A DNA stretch of 64,000 bases from Dyella mobilis. Lineage in GTDB: Bacteria; Pseudomonadota; Gammaproteobacteria; Xanthomonadales; Rhodanobacteraceae. Position 1 is the first letter of the stretch, and every line of letters starts with the position of its first letter. Shown piece by piece: positions 10,341-20,277 of this stretch. Both the position numbers and the translations under genes were made by a program. The notes beneath the pieces are model-generated. The model was not told the DNA's origin. It did not search any database and saw nothing but the letters and a program-made list of their open reading frames with translations. The DNA is taken from the NCBI RefSeq assembly GCF_016904945.1, contig NZ_JADIKF010000034.1, forward strand, positions 154,627-218,626, read 5' to 3'.

Positions 10341-12869
10341 TCAGAACGTGAGGCTCCAGTTGTTCAAGGTGCCGGCACGCGAGCTGGGGTTGTAGATCTC
10401 CAGCGACCAGGTGCCATTGGCGCCCACGGAAGAGGCGTTCACGGTCCAGGTGTTGTTGCCGTTTTGTGCCGTCAGCTCCGCGTAGTCACCGTTCGGTGCC
10501 ACCAGATAGACATACAGGCCGCTGGCGCGGGTGTCGGAGATGTTGGCGGTCACCTTCAGGTTCGACGGTGCGCTGCTGCCCTCGCCGGACACGGAGATGT
10601 TGCTGATACTCCAGTTGTCGCCAACGATGGATACCGGCGTGTTGTTGGAGAACACACCCGTGCCACCACTGCTGGCCACCGTGACCGACTGGCTGGTGCT
10701 GTTGCTCGCACCGGTGTTGTCGGTCACCTGCAGCGACACGGTGTAGGTACCCGCGGCGGTGTAGGTGTGGCTCGGGCTGGCCGAGGTGGAGGTGCTGCCG
10801 TCACCGAAGTTCCACGAGTACGAGCTGATCGTGCCGCCCGTGTCGGTGGAGGTATTGGTGAAGGTCGCCGTCAGGCCGCTCACCGCATCGGTGAAGCTGG
10901 CCACCGGCTTGCCGGTCGCACCCGACGATACCGTCACCGAACCGGTCTTGGTGTTGGTCGCGCCGGTGCTGTCGGTCACCTCCAGCGAGACGGTATAGGT
11001 ACCGGCCGCGGTGTAGGTGTGGCTCGGGCTGGCCGAGGTGGAGGTGCTGCCGTCACCGAAGTTCCATGCATACGAGGTGATGGTGCCGCCCGTATCGGTG
11101 GAGGTGTTGGTGAAGGTCGCCGTCAGACCGCTCACCGTATCGGTGAAGTTGGCCACCGGACTGCCGCCCGAGGAGCTGCCGCCGCCAGCCAGGCTGCTGA
11201 AGTTGCTGACCTGCACGCTGCCCCAGCCGGTGGTGTAGTCCCAACCGGTACCGGCGGTTTCACCGCTGTTGTTGCCCGAGGTGATGTCGTGGAAGGCGTT
11301 GGCGTAATTGGTCGACGACGATTGCGCCACCTTGTAGATCACCGGTGCGGCAAAGCCCAGGCTGGCGCCATTGGCTTGCAGCACGTGTGCCCAGAAGCCC
11401 ACCGCCAACGGCGCGGCGAGGCTGGTGCCGCCGATCTGCTGGCCGGATGCACCGTCCACCGTCACCAAGGCACCGCTGTTGGGGCTGGCATCGAACGCGA
11501 TGTCCGGCACGCCGCGATAGGTCTGGTTGGTGATGCCGGCTACGCCTTTCTGCCAGCTCGGGATCGGCTCGAACGTGCTCGGGCTGCCGCCGGTAGCACC
11601 TTCACTGGAGCTGAGGTCGTTCCACACGACTTCGCTGGACCAGGTGGAAGTACCGCTGGTGTAGAGCTCGGTGCCGCCCACGGAGGTCACGTACTGCGAG
11701 CTCGCCGGCCAACTCGGCGTCACGCCGCCGTTGCCGCATTCATCTGCACCGGAGTCGCCAGCCGACACGAAGAAGGTCTGGCCCTGCGCAACGGCCTGCT
11801 TGAACGTGGTGTCGTTCGACGCTGCTGCACCCGAAGATTGCGCGTCGGTTTCGCACTCGCCGAGCGAAACGTCGATGGCCTTCAGCAGGTTGTCCGACAC
11901 GATGGAGCTGTAATCGGTCTGCAGATCCGCATCGCTCAACGAAGCGGCTACGTAAAAGTAATACTGCGACACGCCGGTGAAGGGAATGATGTCCTGGCTG
12001 TCCAGATCCCATTCGCCGTCGCCGGTGTTGCTGCCGCTGCCGCTGCCGACGCTGGTGTCACCCTTCAGTGTGATGGTGGTGCTGGGGTTGGTCGACTTCA
12101 GGTCGCTCAGCACGTTGGCCATCGGGCCCGAAGAAACCGAACCCACCGCGATCGAGGTGGTGTTCGCCATGCCGCTGGCGCCGTAGATCGACGGGAAGTC
12201 GGAAGGTGCATGGCCTTCGTCCGTGCCGGTGGCATTGGGATGCACGGCCATGGCATGCGCAGCGATCGGATCGCGGTAAACGGCGAACACGTGCGAGGTA
12301 TGCACATTCTGCATGCCGAGCACCGCGTGCACTACGCCTTGCAGGCTGGCAGGAATCTGCACGGCGCTGCTGTTGGCGAACGCGTCGCGTCCATCGTGCG
12401 TCTTGACGTGCACGAAGTTGGTATGAAAAGCCGCCTGCGCCGTATCGGCGTGACCGTCGGCCTCAACCAGCTCATTGTTGGCAGCGATCTTGACGTTGGA
12501 GAAGCCCGCCTGCGTCAGATAATCGGCTACCGACTTTGCCTGCGCCGCCGTCGGCGCATATTGCGCATTGAACTGGGCCGTGGTCAGTGGCTTGAAACCC
12601 GGCTTGGCAATGTATTGATCGAGCTGGCTTTCGTTGCGCAGCTTCAGTGTCATCACTACGTGCATCGGCTGCGAAAAGGCCAAAGGCCCTACCACTTTGT
12701 CGCCATTGCTCAGCGCCACGGCCGGATGCAGTGCGACCAACGCGGAGCTGGCGGCGACGGCAGAAACCGCATCGCTCGCCGACGGTTGTGCGGACACGCC
12801 CATGGCACTGCCCAATGCGGCCAGACCCATTGCTACAACCAGGGTTTTCATACGGAGATTGCTTGGCAT
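10341..12869 (-). CDS. Secreted sedolisin (S53) serine-carboxyl protease with two PKD domains and a P domain
   Basis: An 842-residue secreted peptidase. Order: signal peptide (1-27), pro-kumamolisin activation domain (about 50-200), S53 catalytic domain (about 210-565), two PKD domains (about 571-650 and 655-735), and a C-terminal P/Homo B domain (about 745-842). The sedolisin catalytic set is complete: E286 and D290 in GEWDLD, D372 in FVSAGDSG, S483 in GGTSLAAP. Sedolisins are pepstatin-insensitive acid proteases that mature by removing the propeptide. The type II system in this window is a plausible exporter. Start: ATG 12869 with GGGAG upstream; longer in-frame starts lack a signal peptide. 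Confidence 0.93.
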   Translation of the reverse strand: MPSNLRMKTLVVAMGLAALGSAMGVSAQPSASDAVSAVAASSALVALHPAVALSNGDKVVGPLAFSQPMHVVMTLKLRNESQLDQYIAKPGFKPLTTAQFNAQYAPTAAQAKSVADYLTQAGFSNVKIAANNELVEADGHADTAQAAFHTNFVHVKTHDGRDAFANSSAVQIPASLQGVVHAVLGMQNVHTSHVFAVYRDPIAAHAMAVHPNATGTDEGHAPSDFPSIYGASGMANTTSIAVGSVSSGPMANVLSDLKSTNPSTTITLKGDTSVGSGSGSNTGDGEWDLDSQDIIPFTGVSQYYFYVAASLSDADLQTDYSSIVSDNLLKAIDVSLGECETDAQSSGAAASNDTTFKQAVAQGQTFFVSAGDSGADECGNGGVTPSWPASSQYVTSVGGTELYTSGTSTWSSEVVWNDLSSSEGATGGSPSTFEPIPSWQKGVAGITNQTYRGVPDIAFDASPNSGALVTVDGASGQQIGGTSLAAPLAVGFWAHVLQANGASLGFAAPVIYKVAQSSSTNYANAFHDITSGNNSGETAGTGWDYTTGWGSVQVSNFSSLAGGGSSSGGSPVANFTDTVSGLTATFTNTSTDTGGTITSYAWNFGDGSTSTSASPSHTYTAAGTYTVSLEVTDSTGATNTKTGSVTVSSGATGKPVASFTDAVSGLTATFTNTSTDTGGTISSYSWNFGDGSTSTSASPSHTYTAAGTYTVSLQVTDNTGASNSTSQSVTVASSGGTGVFSNNTPVSIVGDNWSISNISVSGEGSSAPSNLKVTANISDTRASGLYVYLVAPNGDYAELTAQNGNNTWTVNASSVGANGTWSLEIYNPSSRAGTLNNWSLTF
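10759..11165 (-). repeat. Tandem PKD-coding repeat inside the protease gene (252-bp period)
   Basis: The stretch starting at 10759 recurs almost unchanged at 11011, exactly 252 bases (84 codons) away. It encodes the two nearly identical PKD domains. Such similarity at the DNA level points to a recent internal duplication or gene conversion. Confidence 0.8.
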
Positions 12870-13598
12870 TTCTAACTCCCCAGGAATCGAGGGCGAACGA
12901 ACCCGATGAGGTCGCACGCGCCCCATAACAGTTAAGTCGCGTAAGGACGCGACGCCATTGTTTCGATAGAGATTGCCCCGCGATTCCCCGAGCCTCGGTG
13001 TGCTGCCGCTCCCCCTGCGCTCCCTTTGCGGGCAGTGCCGACGTAGCGCTCGAACGACGTCATCCCCTAACCCGTGACATCGCCGCGGAATCATTCGCCG
13101 CCTGCATCCCGCAGCGAATACCATCGAAAGTATCTGCCGAATAATTCTGCGTCAAGCTGCAAAGATAGAACTGATTCGCAGATTCTCATGACGTAATCGA
13201 GCGCTTGAAACGCCGCCATTCTCTTCACGAAAATTAATGCAGAAACGCCTTGCGCAAGCTTCCGGGCTGATATCGATAGCAGTTTCGGCGCGCCACGAAG
13301 CAACATTTTGTCGCTACGGCGTGAAGCCCCTTATTCGTCAATATTTACGCCGTCTAGGCTGCGTGAAAGTGAAAAAGTTTTTCACGCAAAATATTTCGAT
13401 ACGCCGTCGTTGATATGCATAACAATCGCGAATGCGAATCCTGCTTCAAAGACGCTTGCAGGTATTTTTTTGTCGCAACGACTGCGCGTGACGCGCCGCG
13501 GCTTCACGTTTGCACGATCCAAATAGTGTGATCAATGACGATTGACATCGTCGTCATTGACGCAGACAAAATGAATGAATGCTGACAGCTGTTGAAAA
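12870..13598. other. Long intergenic region upstream of the protease gene
   Basis: About 730 bases with no convincing gene. Two short open frames (13091-13306 minus, 13308-13526 plus) lack ribosome sites and family matches. The part at 13180-13530 is visibly AT-richer than the flanks. It holds GCGTGAAA (13361-13368) paired with TTTCACGC (13380-13387) and a 10-bp inverted repeat at 13532-13560. The protease promoter should lie near 12880-13000. Confidence 0.5.
13532..13560. repeat. 10-bp perfect inverted repeat after the ArsR gene
   Basis: TCAATGACGA (13532-13541) and TCGTCATTGA (13551-13560) flank a 9-base spacer. It lies about 40 bases beyond the ArsR-type regulator stop. It may be a hairpin at the end of that transcript or a protein-binding site. 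Confidence 0.5.
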
Positions 13599-14297
13599 TC
13601 AGCTATCGAGGCGCACGCCGAGTTCGGCCAATCGACGCAAACCGTCGGGCGTCGGCAATAGCGCGCGGTTGCGTTGCGCACGCCGCAACCATCCTGCATC
13701 GAGCATGGCACCGGTAATGGCCACGCCAAGCGGGCCGCCCAGATGCAGGCGGCGCTCGGTCCAATCCAGGCAATGGCGCCCGCGCAAACGCAGCAACTGC
13801 TGGGTGGAAGCTTCCTGGCAGCCGGCCTGTACCAGAGCATCCGCGCCGTCGGACAACAGACTGATGCCATCGCTGCCAACGTGCAGCCAGCCTCGCTCCA
13901 GCCAGGCTTCGCACAGCACCACACCCAGTTGTCCGGCAAGATGGCGATAGCAGGTACGTGCGCGGCACAACGCCGGATCGCGCGCGGCAACGACGGTGGC
14001 GGTGCGTGCTGCCTGCGGCAGCGCCATCGCCTCCAGCCAGGCCGCCACGTCGTCATTGGCAAGTCGGAAATAGCGATGCCGCCCTTGCTCATGCAGACCC
14101 AGCAGACCGCCTTCCAGCAGCCGCTTGAGGTGCGCGCTGGCGGTGGCCGCACTGACGCCCGCAATGTGTGCCAGCTCGCCCGCCGGGCGGGTGGTGCCAT
14201 CCATCAGCGCCAGCAGGATGGCCGCGCGCGCCGGCTCGGCCAGCATGGCTCCCAGCTCGGCAAGTTGATAACGGTTGAGCGGGCTAGCGTCTGTCAT
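13599..14297 (-). CDS. ArsR-family helix-turn-helix regulator with C-terminal domain
   Basis: A 232-residue transcription factor. The first ~95 residues form an ArsR winged helix (MLAEPARAAILLALMDGTT, then AGVSAATASAHLKRLLEGGL and a GRHRYFRL wing). The extra ~135 residues contain several cysteines (C122, C126 region RARTCYRHL; C144) but I see no recognised metal site. Classical ArsR proteins are ~100 residues, so this belongs to the longer subgroup. It is divergent from the flavin reductase-like gene with 83 bases between, so it likely controls that gene. Confidence 0.85.
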   Translation of the reverse strand: MTDASPLNRYQLAELGAMLAEPARAAILLALMDGTTRPAGELAHIAGVSAATASAHLKRLLEGGLLGLHEQGRHRYFRLANDDVAAWLEAMALPQAARTATVVAARDPALCRARTCYRHLAGQLGVVLCEAWLERGWLHVGSDGISLLSDGADALVQAGCQEASTQQLLRLRGRHCLDWTERRLHLGGPLGVAITGAMLDAGWLRRAQRNRALLPTPDGLRRLAELGVRLDS

Positions 14298-14380
14298 GCG
14301 TGCAGTCTAGCCCTCGGGCGACACGGACGTTTCGCTGAAAACCGAAATGTCTCCCGACTGGATCGCGCACACTCGAAAAC

Positions 14381-14974
14381 GTGAAAGCCCAACACCTGCC
14401 CGACACCCTGGTCATCAACCCCCCGAACCTTTATTTCGGCGCGCCGGTGGTGCTCATCACCACGCGCAACGAGGACGGCTCCATTCACATCACGCCGATG
14501 TCTTCGGCGTGGTCGCTGGCCGACCGCGCGGTGATCGGCCTGGACGGCGGCGACCGCGGCCTCGCCAACTTGTTGCGCGAGGGCGAATGCGTGCTCAACC
14601 TGGCAAGCGATTCCATGCACGCAGCGATCGAGCACGTCGCGTCCGGCAGCGAACGCTCCGCCCGGAAACGCGGGGCAGGCTATCGCAACGAGGGCGACAA
14701 ACTGGCGCTTGGCGGTCTGCATGCAAGCCCATCGATGCAGGTGCGTGCCGCGCGCATCGCGGAATGTCCGCTGCAGTTGGAAGCGCGTCTCGTCCACCAG
14801 GTGTTTCGCCCGGCGGAAGCATGGCGCGCCGACGCGGGAGGCTTTGCCATCATCGAACTGGAAGTGCTGCACGTGCATGCCCACGCGGACATCGTGGTGC
14901 CCGGTACGCAACACCTGAACCTGGCTGGCTATTCACCGCTGTTCCAAGGACTCCGCCACCACGCAAGATGTTGA
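14381..14974 (+). CDS. Flavin reductase-like FMN-binding split-barrel protein
   Basis: A 197-residue protein whose first half (LYFGAPVVLITTRNEDGS, then ITPMSSAWSL and ECVLNLAS) matches the FMN-binding split barrel of flavin reductase-like proteins, which use or supply reduced flavin in the cytoplasm. Start: GTG at 14381; no ATG gives a full N-terminus. It is divergent from the ArsR-type gene, its likely regulator. The true partner or substrate is unknown. Confidence 0.8.
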   Translation: MKAQHLPDTLVINPPNLYFGAPVVLITTRNEDGSIHITPMSSAWSLADRAVIGLDGGDRGLANLLREGECVLNLASDSMHAAIEHVASGSERSARKRGAGYRNEGDKLALGGLHASPSMQVRAARIAECPLQLEARLVHQVFRPAEAWRADAGGFAIIELEVLHVHAHADIVVPGTQHLNLAGYSPLFQGLRHHARC

Positions 14975-15011
14975 ACGAGCGTCGTTGCGTACGTTCGCGC
15001 GCGACGCCGGC

Positions 15012-16244
15012 TCACCTCGTGCGGGTCGCCACGATCGGCGGCACCGCCGCTGCACGCAACGCGGGGCCGAGCGCCGCGAGTTGCCCGACCAGCACCATCG
15101 CCGCTGCACCCAACGGCAGCCACGCCCACGGCAGATGCGGCAACTCGTAATAGCGCATCAGCCAGCTATTGCCGAAGTAGGCCAAGGCCATGCCAAGCGC
15201 CACGCCGGTACCCACGATCAGCGTGTTCTCGGCCAGGAAGTAACGCAGGATGTCGCTGCGCCGCGCACCCAGGGCTCGACGGATGCCGATCTGCGGCGTG
15301 CGCTTCTGCACCCAGAAGCCGGTGAGACCCATGATGCCGATCACCGTCACCGCCATCACCGTCAAGGCCACGCCGGCGAACAGCACCAGGGCCGCGCGGC
15401 GGCTCTTGAAGACCTCCGCGCGACGCGTCGCGTAGAACTCCGACTTGGGCGTCGAACCGGTCGGCAGCAAGGGGCCGAACTGCTTTTTGACGGCCTTGCG
15501 CACACCACGCAACGCGGCGGCGCGCATCTGCGGATCAACGCGCACCGCATAAGACAGTAGCCAGGAATCGGCCACGCGGTCGGGCAGCAACACGGTGTCA
15601 TCCGCGCGGCCATTGGTAGCCATGCCCACCTGGTTGCGCAACAGGTGGCGCACCACGCCCACCACGACCGAACCGGGATCCGTTCCGTCACCGGGAGAAT
15701 GCAGCAGTTGCCCCAGCGGCACGCTATCGCCGAACATTTGCCGCGCCAGCGATTGCGTGATGATGACCGGCTCCGGCACACCTTTGCCCTGGTCGCTGCC
15801 GATATCGCGATATTCGCTGGACAGAAAGTTGCGGCCGCTCACCAACTGCAGCCCGAGGGTGTCGAGCAGGTCGTCGCCTTCATAGGCGTTCGCACCCACC
15901 TTGACGCCGGTCGGGCCCGAATACGCCCGCACGCTCAGGACGCTGACGACCATCGGCAAGCCCATGGCAGCGCTCACGGCGCGCACGCCGGGCACTTCCC
16001 GCAGCGCCTCGGTGCCGGCCTGCACTTCGGCCTTCGTCCACGAGCGGTTGGGAGCGTCCAGTCCGTCGACCAGGATCAGGTTCTCCGTGTCCACGCCGCT
16101 GGGAGCGAGCATGGGCTCCATCTGCTGCCAGGCAAGAAACGACACGTTGCTCAGAATGGCGCAAGCCAATGCCACCTGCAGCATGACCAGCGTAGGCATG
16201 AAACTGCGCCGGCGCAGGGTGGAAAAAAGTATCCGGACAGACAT
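15012..16244 (-). CDS. MacB/FtsX-type ABC permease subunit
   Basis: A 410-residue inner-membrane protein with one N-terminal helix ([20 protein letters not shown]), a large periplasmic MacB-like domain (about residues 45-280), and three C-terminal helices in an FtsX domain ([40 protein letters not shown]; last helix near the end). MacB-type permeases work as mechanotransmitters driven by a cytoplasmic ATPase. Start: ATG 16244 with AAGGAG six bases upstream. It lies 10 bases after the related upstream permease gene, so the two are one operon and may form a heterodimer. No ATPase gene is adjacent. Confidence 0.85.
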   Translation of the reverse strand: MSVRILFSTLRRRSFMPTLVMLQVALACAILSNVSFLAWQQMEPMLAPSGVDTENLILVDGLDAPNRSWTKAEVQAGTEALREVPGVRAVSAAMGLPMVVSVLSVRAYSGPTGVKVGANAYEGDDLLDTLGLQLVSGRNFLSSEYRDIGSDQGKGVPEPVIITQSLARQMFGDSVPLGQLLHSPGDGTDPGSVVVGVVRHLLRNQVGMATNGRADDTVLLPDRVADSWLLSYAVRVDPQMRAAALRGVRKAVKKQFGPLLPTGSTPKSEFYATRRAEVFKSRRAALVLFAGVALTVMAVTVIGIMGLTGFWVQKRTPQIGIRRALGARRSDILRYFLAENTLIVGTGVALGMALAYFGNSWLMRYYELPHLPWAWLPLGAAAMVLVGQLAALGPALRAAAVPPIVATRTR

Positions 16245-16254
16245 GGCAAACTCC

Positions 16255-17598
16255 TTATTCGCCCTTGACCTGCAGGCCCGGCTCGACCCGCGACACCCGC
16301 CATGCCGGCAGCAACCCGACCAGCGCACCCACCATCAGCGCCGTCGCGAACAACGCCGCGAACATCGCCGGATCCAGGCGCGCAAGCCCGGAGAAGTCGT
16401 CGCTCTGCTGGCGAAGTATCCACAAGCCCAACAGAGTGAGCGGCAAGGCCAGCACGCCGCCGACAAGACACGCCAGGCCCGACTCCAGCACGTGCTGCAG
16501 GAACACCGCGCGGCGCGGCGCGCCCAGTGCGCGACGAATGCCCACGTCGCCGCTACGGTGCAGGAAACGCGCCGACAACAAGCCAATCACATTGACCATG
16601 CAAAGCAACAGGAACGAACCGGCCAGCCACACATTCAGGCGCGCGCTGTCGGGCACTACGTCGTTCTGCTTCAACCAGTCGGCCACGCCGGTCAGCTGCG
16701 AGCGCGGCGTCTTGCCGAAGCCGGCGAGGTTTGCCTGCTGCGCTACGTAGCCTTGCAGAAACTCCCGGTACGTCGCCACCTGCTGCGCCGTATCGAGCTG
16801 TACCCACACGCTCAGCGAAGCGCAGTGCGCCGCATCGACATCGGCTATGGTCGACATCTTGTACGAAGCGTCGCAGGCATCGGAGCTGTTGGGTGTCAGC
16901 CCCGCATCCAGGGCAGCCTGATACGGCACATAAAGGTTTTCGCCGCCATCGCTGCTGTAGGCGCCGAGGCTCAAGGCATAGAAGTGCGGCTGCGGCGCAT
17001 AAGGTTGGATCACTCCCACCACGCGAAACAGCGTGTGCTTCAGCCGTACGGCGCGCCCCACCGCATTGGGCGTGCCAAACAGCGTTTGCGCCAGGTCGGA
17101 ATCAATCATCACGACCGGCACGCGCGCGGCGTCCTCGGCCGGCGTCCAGTCCCTCCCGTAACGCAAGGCCACGCCGAACATCGGCACGAAGTCCGAGGTC
17201 GTCGCCAGCACGACCTGCTGAGGTTGCGTATGTCGACCGTCGTCGGAAACCTCGTCGGCCACCATGTCGGCCACCACGGCCTGACGCTCCGCGCGATGTG
17301 CCGACAGCAACGCCTGCGCATCGGCCAACTTGATGTTGTGAAAATCGTTGACCTTGATACCGTTCGCGGCCATGAGATCGGCGCTGGCATGGGATGGCTT
17401 CGCCAGCACCGTGTCCACCCATGCCAGGTACAAATGCTGGCTGCGCCCCGGCAACGGATCGGCCGACAGCACGTGCAGCAACGTCATCGTGGTCATGCAT
17501 GCCGCCAGACCCAGTGCCACCGTCAGCACCACCAAAAGGGTGCTCTTGGGAAACCGCCGCAGCCCCCGTGCCGCCAGCTCGAAGTTATAACGAAGCAC
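16255..17598 (-). CDS. MacB/FtsX-type ABC permease subunit (first of pair)
   Basis: A 447-residue permease with the same plan as the gene downstream of it: N-terminal helix ([19 protein letters not shown]), periplasmic MacB-like core, and a C-terminal FtsX domain with three helices ([40 protein letters not shown]; final helix before [19 protein letters not shown]). The periplasmic part has cysteines ([15 protein letters not shown]) that may form a disulfide. The two permeases are paralogues but clearly diverged. A lysR-type gene lies 98 bases upstream on the same strand. The ATPase and any outer-membrane partner must be encoded elsewhere. Confidence 0.85.
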   Translation of the reverse strand: MLRYNFELAARGLRRFPKSTLLVVLTVALGLAACMTTMTLLHVLSADPLPGRSQHLYLAWVDTVLAKPSHASADLMAANGIKVNDFHNIKLADAQALLSAHRAERQAVVADMVADEVSDDGRHTQPQQVVLATTSDFVPMFGVALRYGRDWTPAEDAARVPVVMIDSDLAQTLFGTPNAVGRAVRLKHTLFRVVGVIQPYAPQPHFYALSLGAYSSDGGENLYVPYQAALDAGLTPNSSDACDASYKMSTIADVDAAHCASLSVWVQLDTAQQVATYREFLQGYVAQQANLAGFGKTPRSQLTGVADWLKQNDVVPDSARLNVWLAGSFLLLCMVNVIGLLSARFLHRSGDVGIRRALGAPRRAVFLQHVLESGLACLVGGVLALPLTLLGLWILRQQSDDFSGLARLDPAMFAALFATALMVGALVGLLPAWRVSRVEPGLQVKGE

Positions 17599-17696
17599 GC
17601 CCCCTCCCTGATTGCGAGTCGCTCCGATCGAAGCGCCGGCTGAAAATATTACGAATGTAATCTAAATGTCCATAGGCCACTGAAAACCGCGCGCAG

Positions 17697-18620
17697 CTAT
17701 GGTTTGCGCCTTGCCCGCGGCGCGCTGGCTTGCTTCACGTAGTCGATCATGGCGTCGCAGAGATGGTCGTAGAGCGTGTGCACGCGCACGCTGCGGCGCA
17801 GGTCTTCGTGCATGACCACCCAGGTATCCATGTTCAAGGCAAAGGCGTCCGGCAATAGCTGCACCAGCGCCGGATCGCGTCGCGCGATGCCGACCTGGCA
17901 TATGCCGATGCCATAACCGGCACGAATGGCCGCCACCGCCGCCAGGTCGTTATCCGTGCGCAAGGCAAAGTTTTCCCGCGCGTAGGGCATGCCGGCCGGA
18001 CGCATGCTGCGGATAAACGGGGTTTCCTTATCGAAGCCGATCAAGGCGTGACTGACCAGGTCTGCGACGGTCTTCGGTCGCCCGTTCGCTTGCAGGTATT
18101 GCCGGTGTGCAAAGAAGCCCAGCGCTATCTTGCCGACGTGGCGCGCCACCAGCGCCTCCTGCGTGGGGCGGGCCATGCGGATGGCGATGTCGGCATCGCG
18201 CCGCAACAGGTCTTCCTGCTGATTGGATAGCGACAGCTCGATCACGATGCCCGGGTGCTGTTGCCGGAACGCCGCCAGGATCGGCGGCAGCACCTCGGCG
18301 CCGACCATCACGCTCGCGGCAATCCTCACTACGCCCGCAATGGCATCCTGCCGCGTGGTGGCGGCACGGCGCAGCGCCGCCGAGGCCGAAGCCATGGCCT
18401 GCGCATGGGCGGCCAGCTCGTGCGCCAGATCGGTGGGGCTCAATCCTTGCGGCGAGCGGGCGAACAGCGGCACGCCGAGGCTTTCCTCCAGTTCGCGGAT
18501 GTGCCGCCCCAGGCTGGGCTGGGTCATGCCCAGGGCGCGCGCGGCGCCGGACAGGCTTCCCTCGCGCATCACTGCGAGAAACGAACGGTACAGCTCCCAG
18601 CCGGGCTCGGTCTTAGTCAT
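17697..18620 (-). CDS. LysR-family transcriptional regulator
   Basis: A 307-residue LysR-type regulator: winged helix-turn-helix in the first ~65 residues (FLAVMREGSLSGAARALG, then QPSLGRHIRELEESLG), followed by a substrate-binding domain (about 90-295). It is divergent from the NmrA/epimerase-like gene, with 91 bases between start codons, the classic LysR arrangement. It probably regulates that gene in response to a small effector. Confidence 0.9.
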   Translation of the reverse strand: MTKTEPGWELYRSFLAVMREGSLSGAARALGMTQPSLGRHIRELEESLGVPLFARSPQGLSPTDLAHELAAHAQAMASASAALRRAATTRQDAIAGVVRIAASVMVGAEVLPPILAAFRQQHPGIVIELSLSNQQEDLLRRDADIAIRMARPTQEALVARHVGKIALGFFAHRQYLQANGRPKTVADLVSHALIGFDKETPFIRSMRPAGMPYARENFALRTDNDLAAVAAIRAGYGIGICQVGIARRDPALVQLLPDAFALNMDTWVVMHEDLRRSVRVHTLYDHLCDAMIDYVKQASAPRARRKP

Positions 18621-18711
18621 ACATATTTGTATAGCAGATCAACGCTATTAGGCAATTTTCTTTTACCTGCCCGCCACCCAGACTGTGTCCATTCCAACGG
18701 AGGACACCCTC

Positions 18712-19692
18712 ATGCAAGCATCCAAGACAGTTCTGGTGATCGGCGCGAACGGCGGCATCGGCCGCGAATCCTGCCTGGCGCTGCTGCGCCACGGCTGGCA
18801 GGTGCGCGCCCTGGTGCGTGCGCTGCCGCCGGAAAACCAACAGCAGGGCATTACCTGGATCAAGGGCGATGCGATGAGCGCAGCCGATGTATTGAGCGCC
18901 GCGCAAGGCGTTGCGGCGATCGTGCACGCGGTCAATCCGCCCGGCTATCGCGACTGGGACAAACTTGTGCTGCCGATGATGGACAACACCATCGAAGCGG
19001 CGAGGGCCAATCATGCGCGCGTCGTCTTGCCCGGCACGATCTACAACTACGGTCCCGATGCGTTTCCGCTGCTGCGTGAAGATTCCCCGCAACACCCGCA
19101 GACGCGCAAAGGCGAGATCCGCGTGGAGATGGAACGTCACCTGGCGGATGCCGCAACCTCCGGCGTTCGCAGCCTGATCCTGCGCTGTGGCGACTTCATC
19201 GGGCCGCATGCCGGCAATACCTGGTTTTCCCAGGGCCTGGTCAAGGCGGGTTCGGAGGTGAAGACCATGCAATATCCCGGCGACTATGCGCTTGGCCACG
19301 CGTGGGCTTACCTGCCGGATGTCGCCGAAACCATCGCCCTGCTGCTGGAGCGCGAGCAAGAGCTGGCGAATTTCGAGCGGTTCCACTTCGGCGGCTTCTG
19401 GCTCGATGGCCACGCGATGCTGGAAGCCGTACGCCGCTCGGCCGGCAAGCCGCAGATTGCCGCCGGCTACTTTCCATGGTGGATGACGGCCGCGCTTGCG
19501 CCCTTCATGGTGACGCTGCGCGAACTGCGCAAGATGCGCTACTTGTGGAAATCGCCGGCGCAACTGGATGACCGCAAACTCGTCGCGTTTCTCGGCGGCC
19601 GTCCGTACACCCCGCTGGACGAAGCTTTGCGGACGACACTGACGGCGATCGGCTGCATGCCTTCGCAACGCACTGCTGCACACGTGGCGTGA
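18712..19692 (+). CDS. NAD(P)-dependent epimerase/NmrA-like oxidoreductase
   Basis: A 326-residue atypical short-chain dehydrogenase-type protein with a Rossmann motif GANGGIG (residues 11-17) and an extended fold resembling sugar epimerases or NmrA-like redox sensors. The usual YxxxK catalytic pair is not obvious (the nearby tyrosine is in TIYNYGPDAF). Start: ATG 18712 with a strong GGAGGA seven bases upstream; an in-frame GTG at 18685 would lie over that site. Its 3' end (from about 19498) is duplicated downstream as a fragment at 20278-20475. Substrate unknown. Confidence 0.82.
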   Translation: MQASKTVLVIGANGGIGRESCLALLRHGWQVRALVRALPPENQQQGITWIKGDAMSAADVLSAAQGVAAIVHAVNPPGYRDWDKLVLPMMDNTIEAARANHARVVLPGTIYNYGPDAFPLLREDSPQHPQTRKGEIRVEMERHLADAATSGVRSLILRCGDFIGPHAGNTWFSQGLVKAGSEVKTMQYPGDYALGHAWAYLPDVAETIALLLEREQELANFERFHFGGFWLDGHAMLEAVRRSAGKPQIAAGYFPWWMTAALAPFMVTLRELRKMRYLWKSPAQLDDRKLVAFLGGRPYTPLDEALRTTLTAIGCMPSQRTAAHVA

Positions 19693-19875
19693 GTGGATAG
19701 GACGCGTTCCGATTTTTGGAACCGGTGTTTCCCGCATGACACGCCATGCACCGTCATTGCGGAAAAAAAACGAGAACGATAGAGCGCACCGATGCACTCG
19801 ATAGCAACAAACGATTTCTTGGCTTGTCGTTCGCCACCTAGATTCCATTCACCCCATCAATCGAAGGACGAAACG

Positions 19876-20211
19876 ATGAAAGCAGCAACCCATGGGATTA
19901 CCAAGACTGCTCCGCGCAAGCGCTTCCTGACCACCACTATCTTTGGGCTGCTGTCTGGCCTGTCGTTTCAAGGTGCGGCACTTGCCGAGCCGATCAACAT
20001 CATCACGTTCCATGGGGCCATCAGCGAAGCAACGCCTAACTTTTCCACGATTGCATTGAATTCAGCCAAGTCCGTTGATCGCGGCCAGTATCGCGTCGAC
20101 CAGGATCAGGTTTCCAAAGTCGGCGAGGAAGTCGTTCCCAAAGGCGTATTGGACTATTACGCCGAATACGCGCCACACAAGGCCAGGCTGGTGACTATTT
20201 CGTTGCGTTGA
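19876..20211 (+). CDS. Small secreted protein, copy A
   Basis: A 111-residue protein with an N-terminal signal peptide: basic start (MKAATHGITKTAPRKR), hydrophobic core (FGLLSGLSFQGAALA), cleavage probably before EPINIITFHG. The mature part is ~75 residues, contains no cysteine, and reads as a short beta-rich domain (ITFHGAISEATP, ending KARLVTISLR); the ITFHGAI motif is faintly like the mature start of fimbrial pilins, but no known family is certain. The ATG at 19876 follows CGAAGGA. Its paralogue is 776 bases downstream. Confidence 0.75.
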   Translation: MKAATHGITKTAPRKRFLTTTIFGLLSGLSFQGAALAEPINIITFHGAISEATPNFSTIALNSAKSVDRGQYRVDQDQVSKVGEEVVPKGVLDYYAEYAPHKARLVTISLR

Positions 20212-20229
20212 CCGCCACGGCATGCCATG

Positions 20230-20261
20230 GGGTTGCCCCGAAATAGATCCGAGGGCAACCC
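20230..20261. repeat. Hairpin after small secreted protein A
   Basis: GGGTTGCCC (20230-20238) and GGGCAACCC (20253-20261) form a perfect 9-bp stem with a 14-base loop, 19 bases after the stop codon. A degenerate copy lies at the same position after paralogue B. Likely a transcript-end hairpin. Confidence 0.6.
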
Positions 20262-20277
20262 GACATTTCGGTCGCCG

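Noticed and set aside
10290..12875. 861-codon open frame on the plus strand opposite the sedolisin gene
   Set aside because: It is the antisense shadow of a repetitive high-GC gene; its His/Arg/Gly-rich product has no family features.
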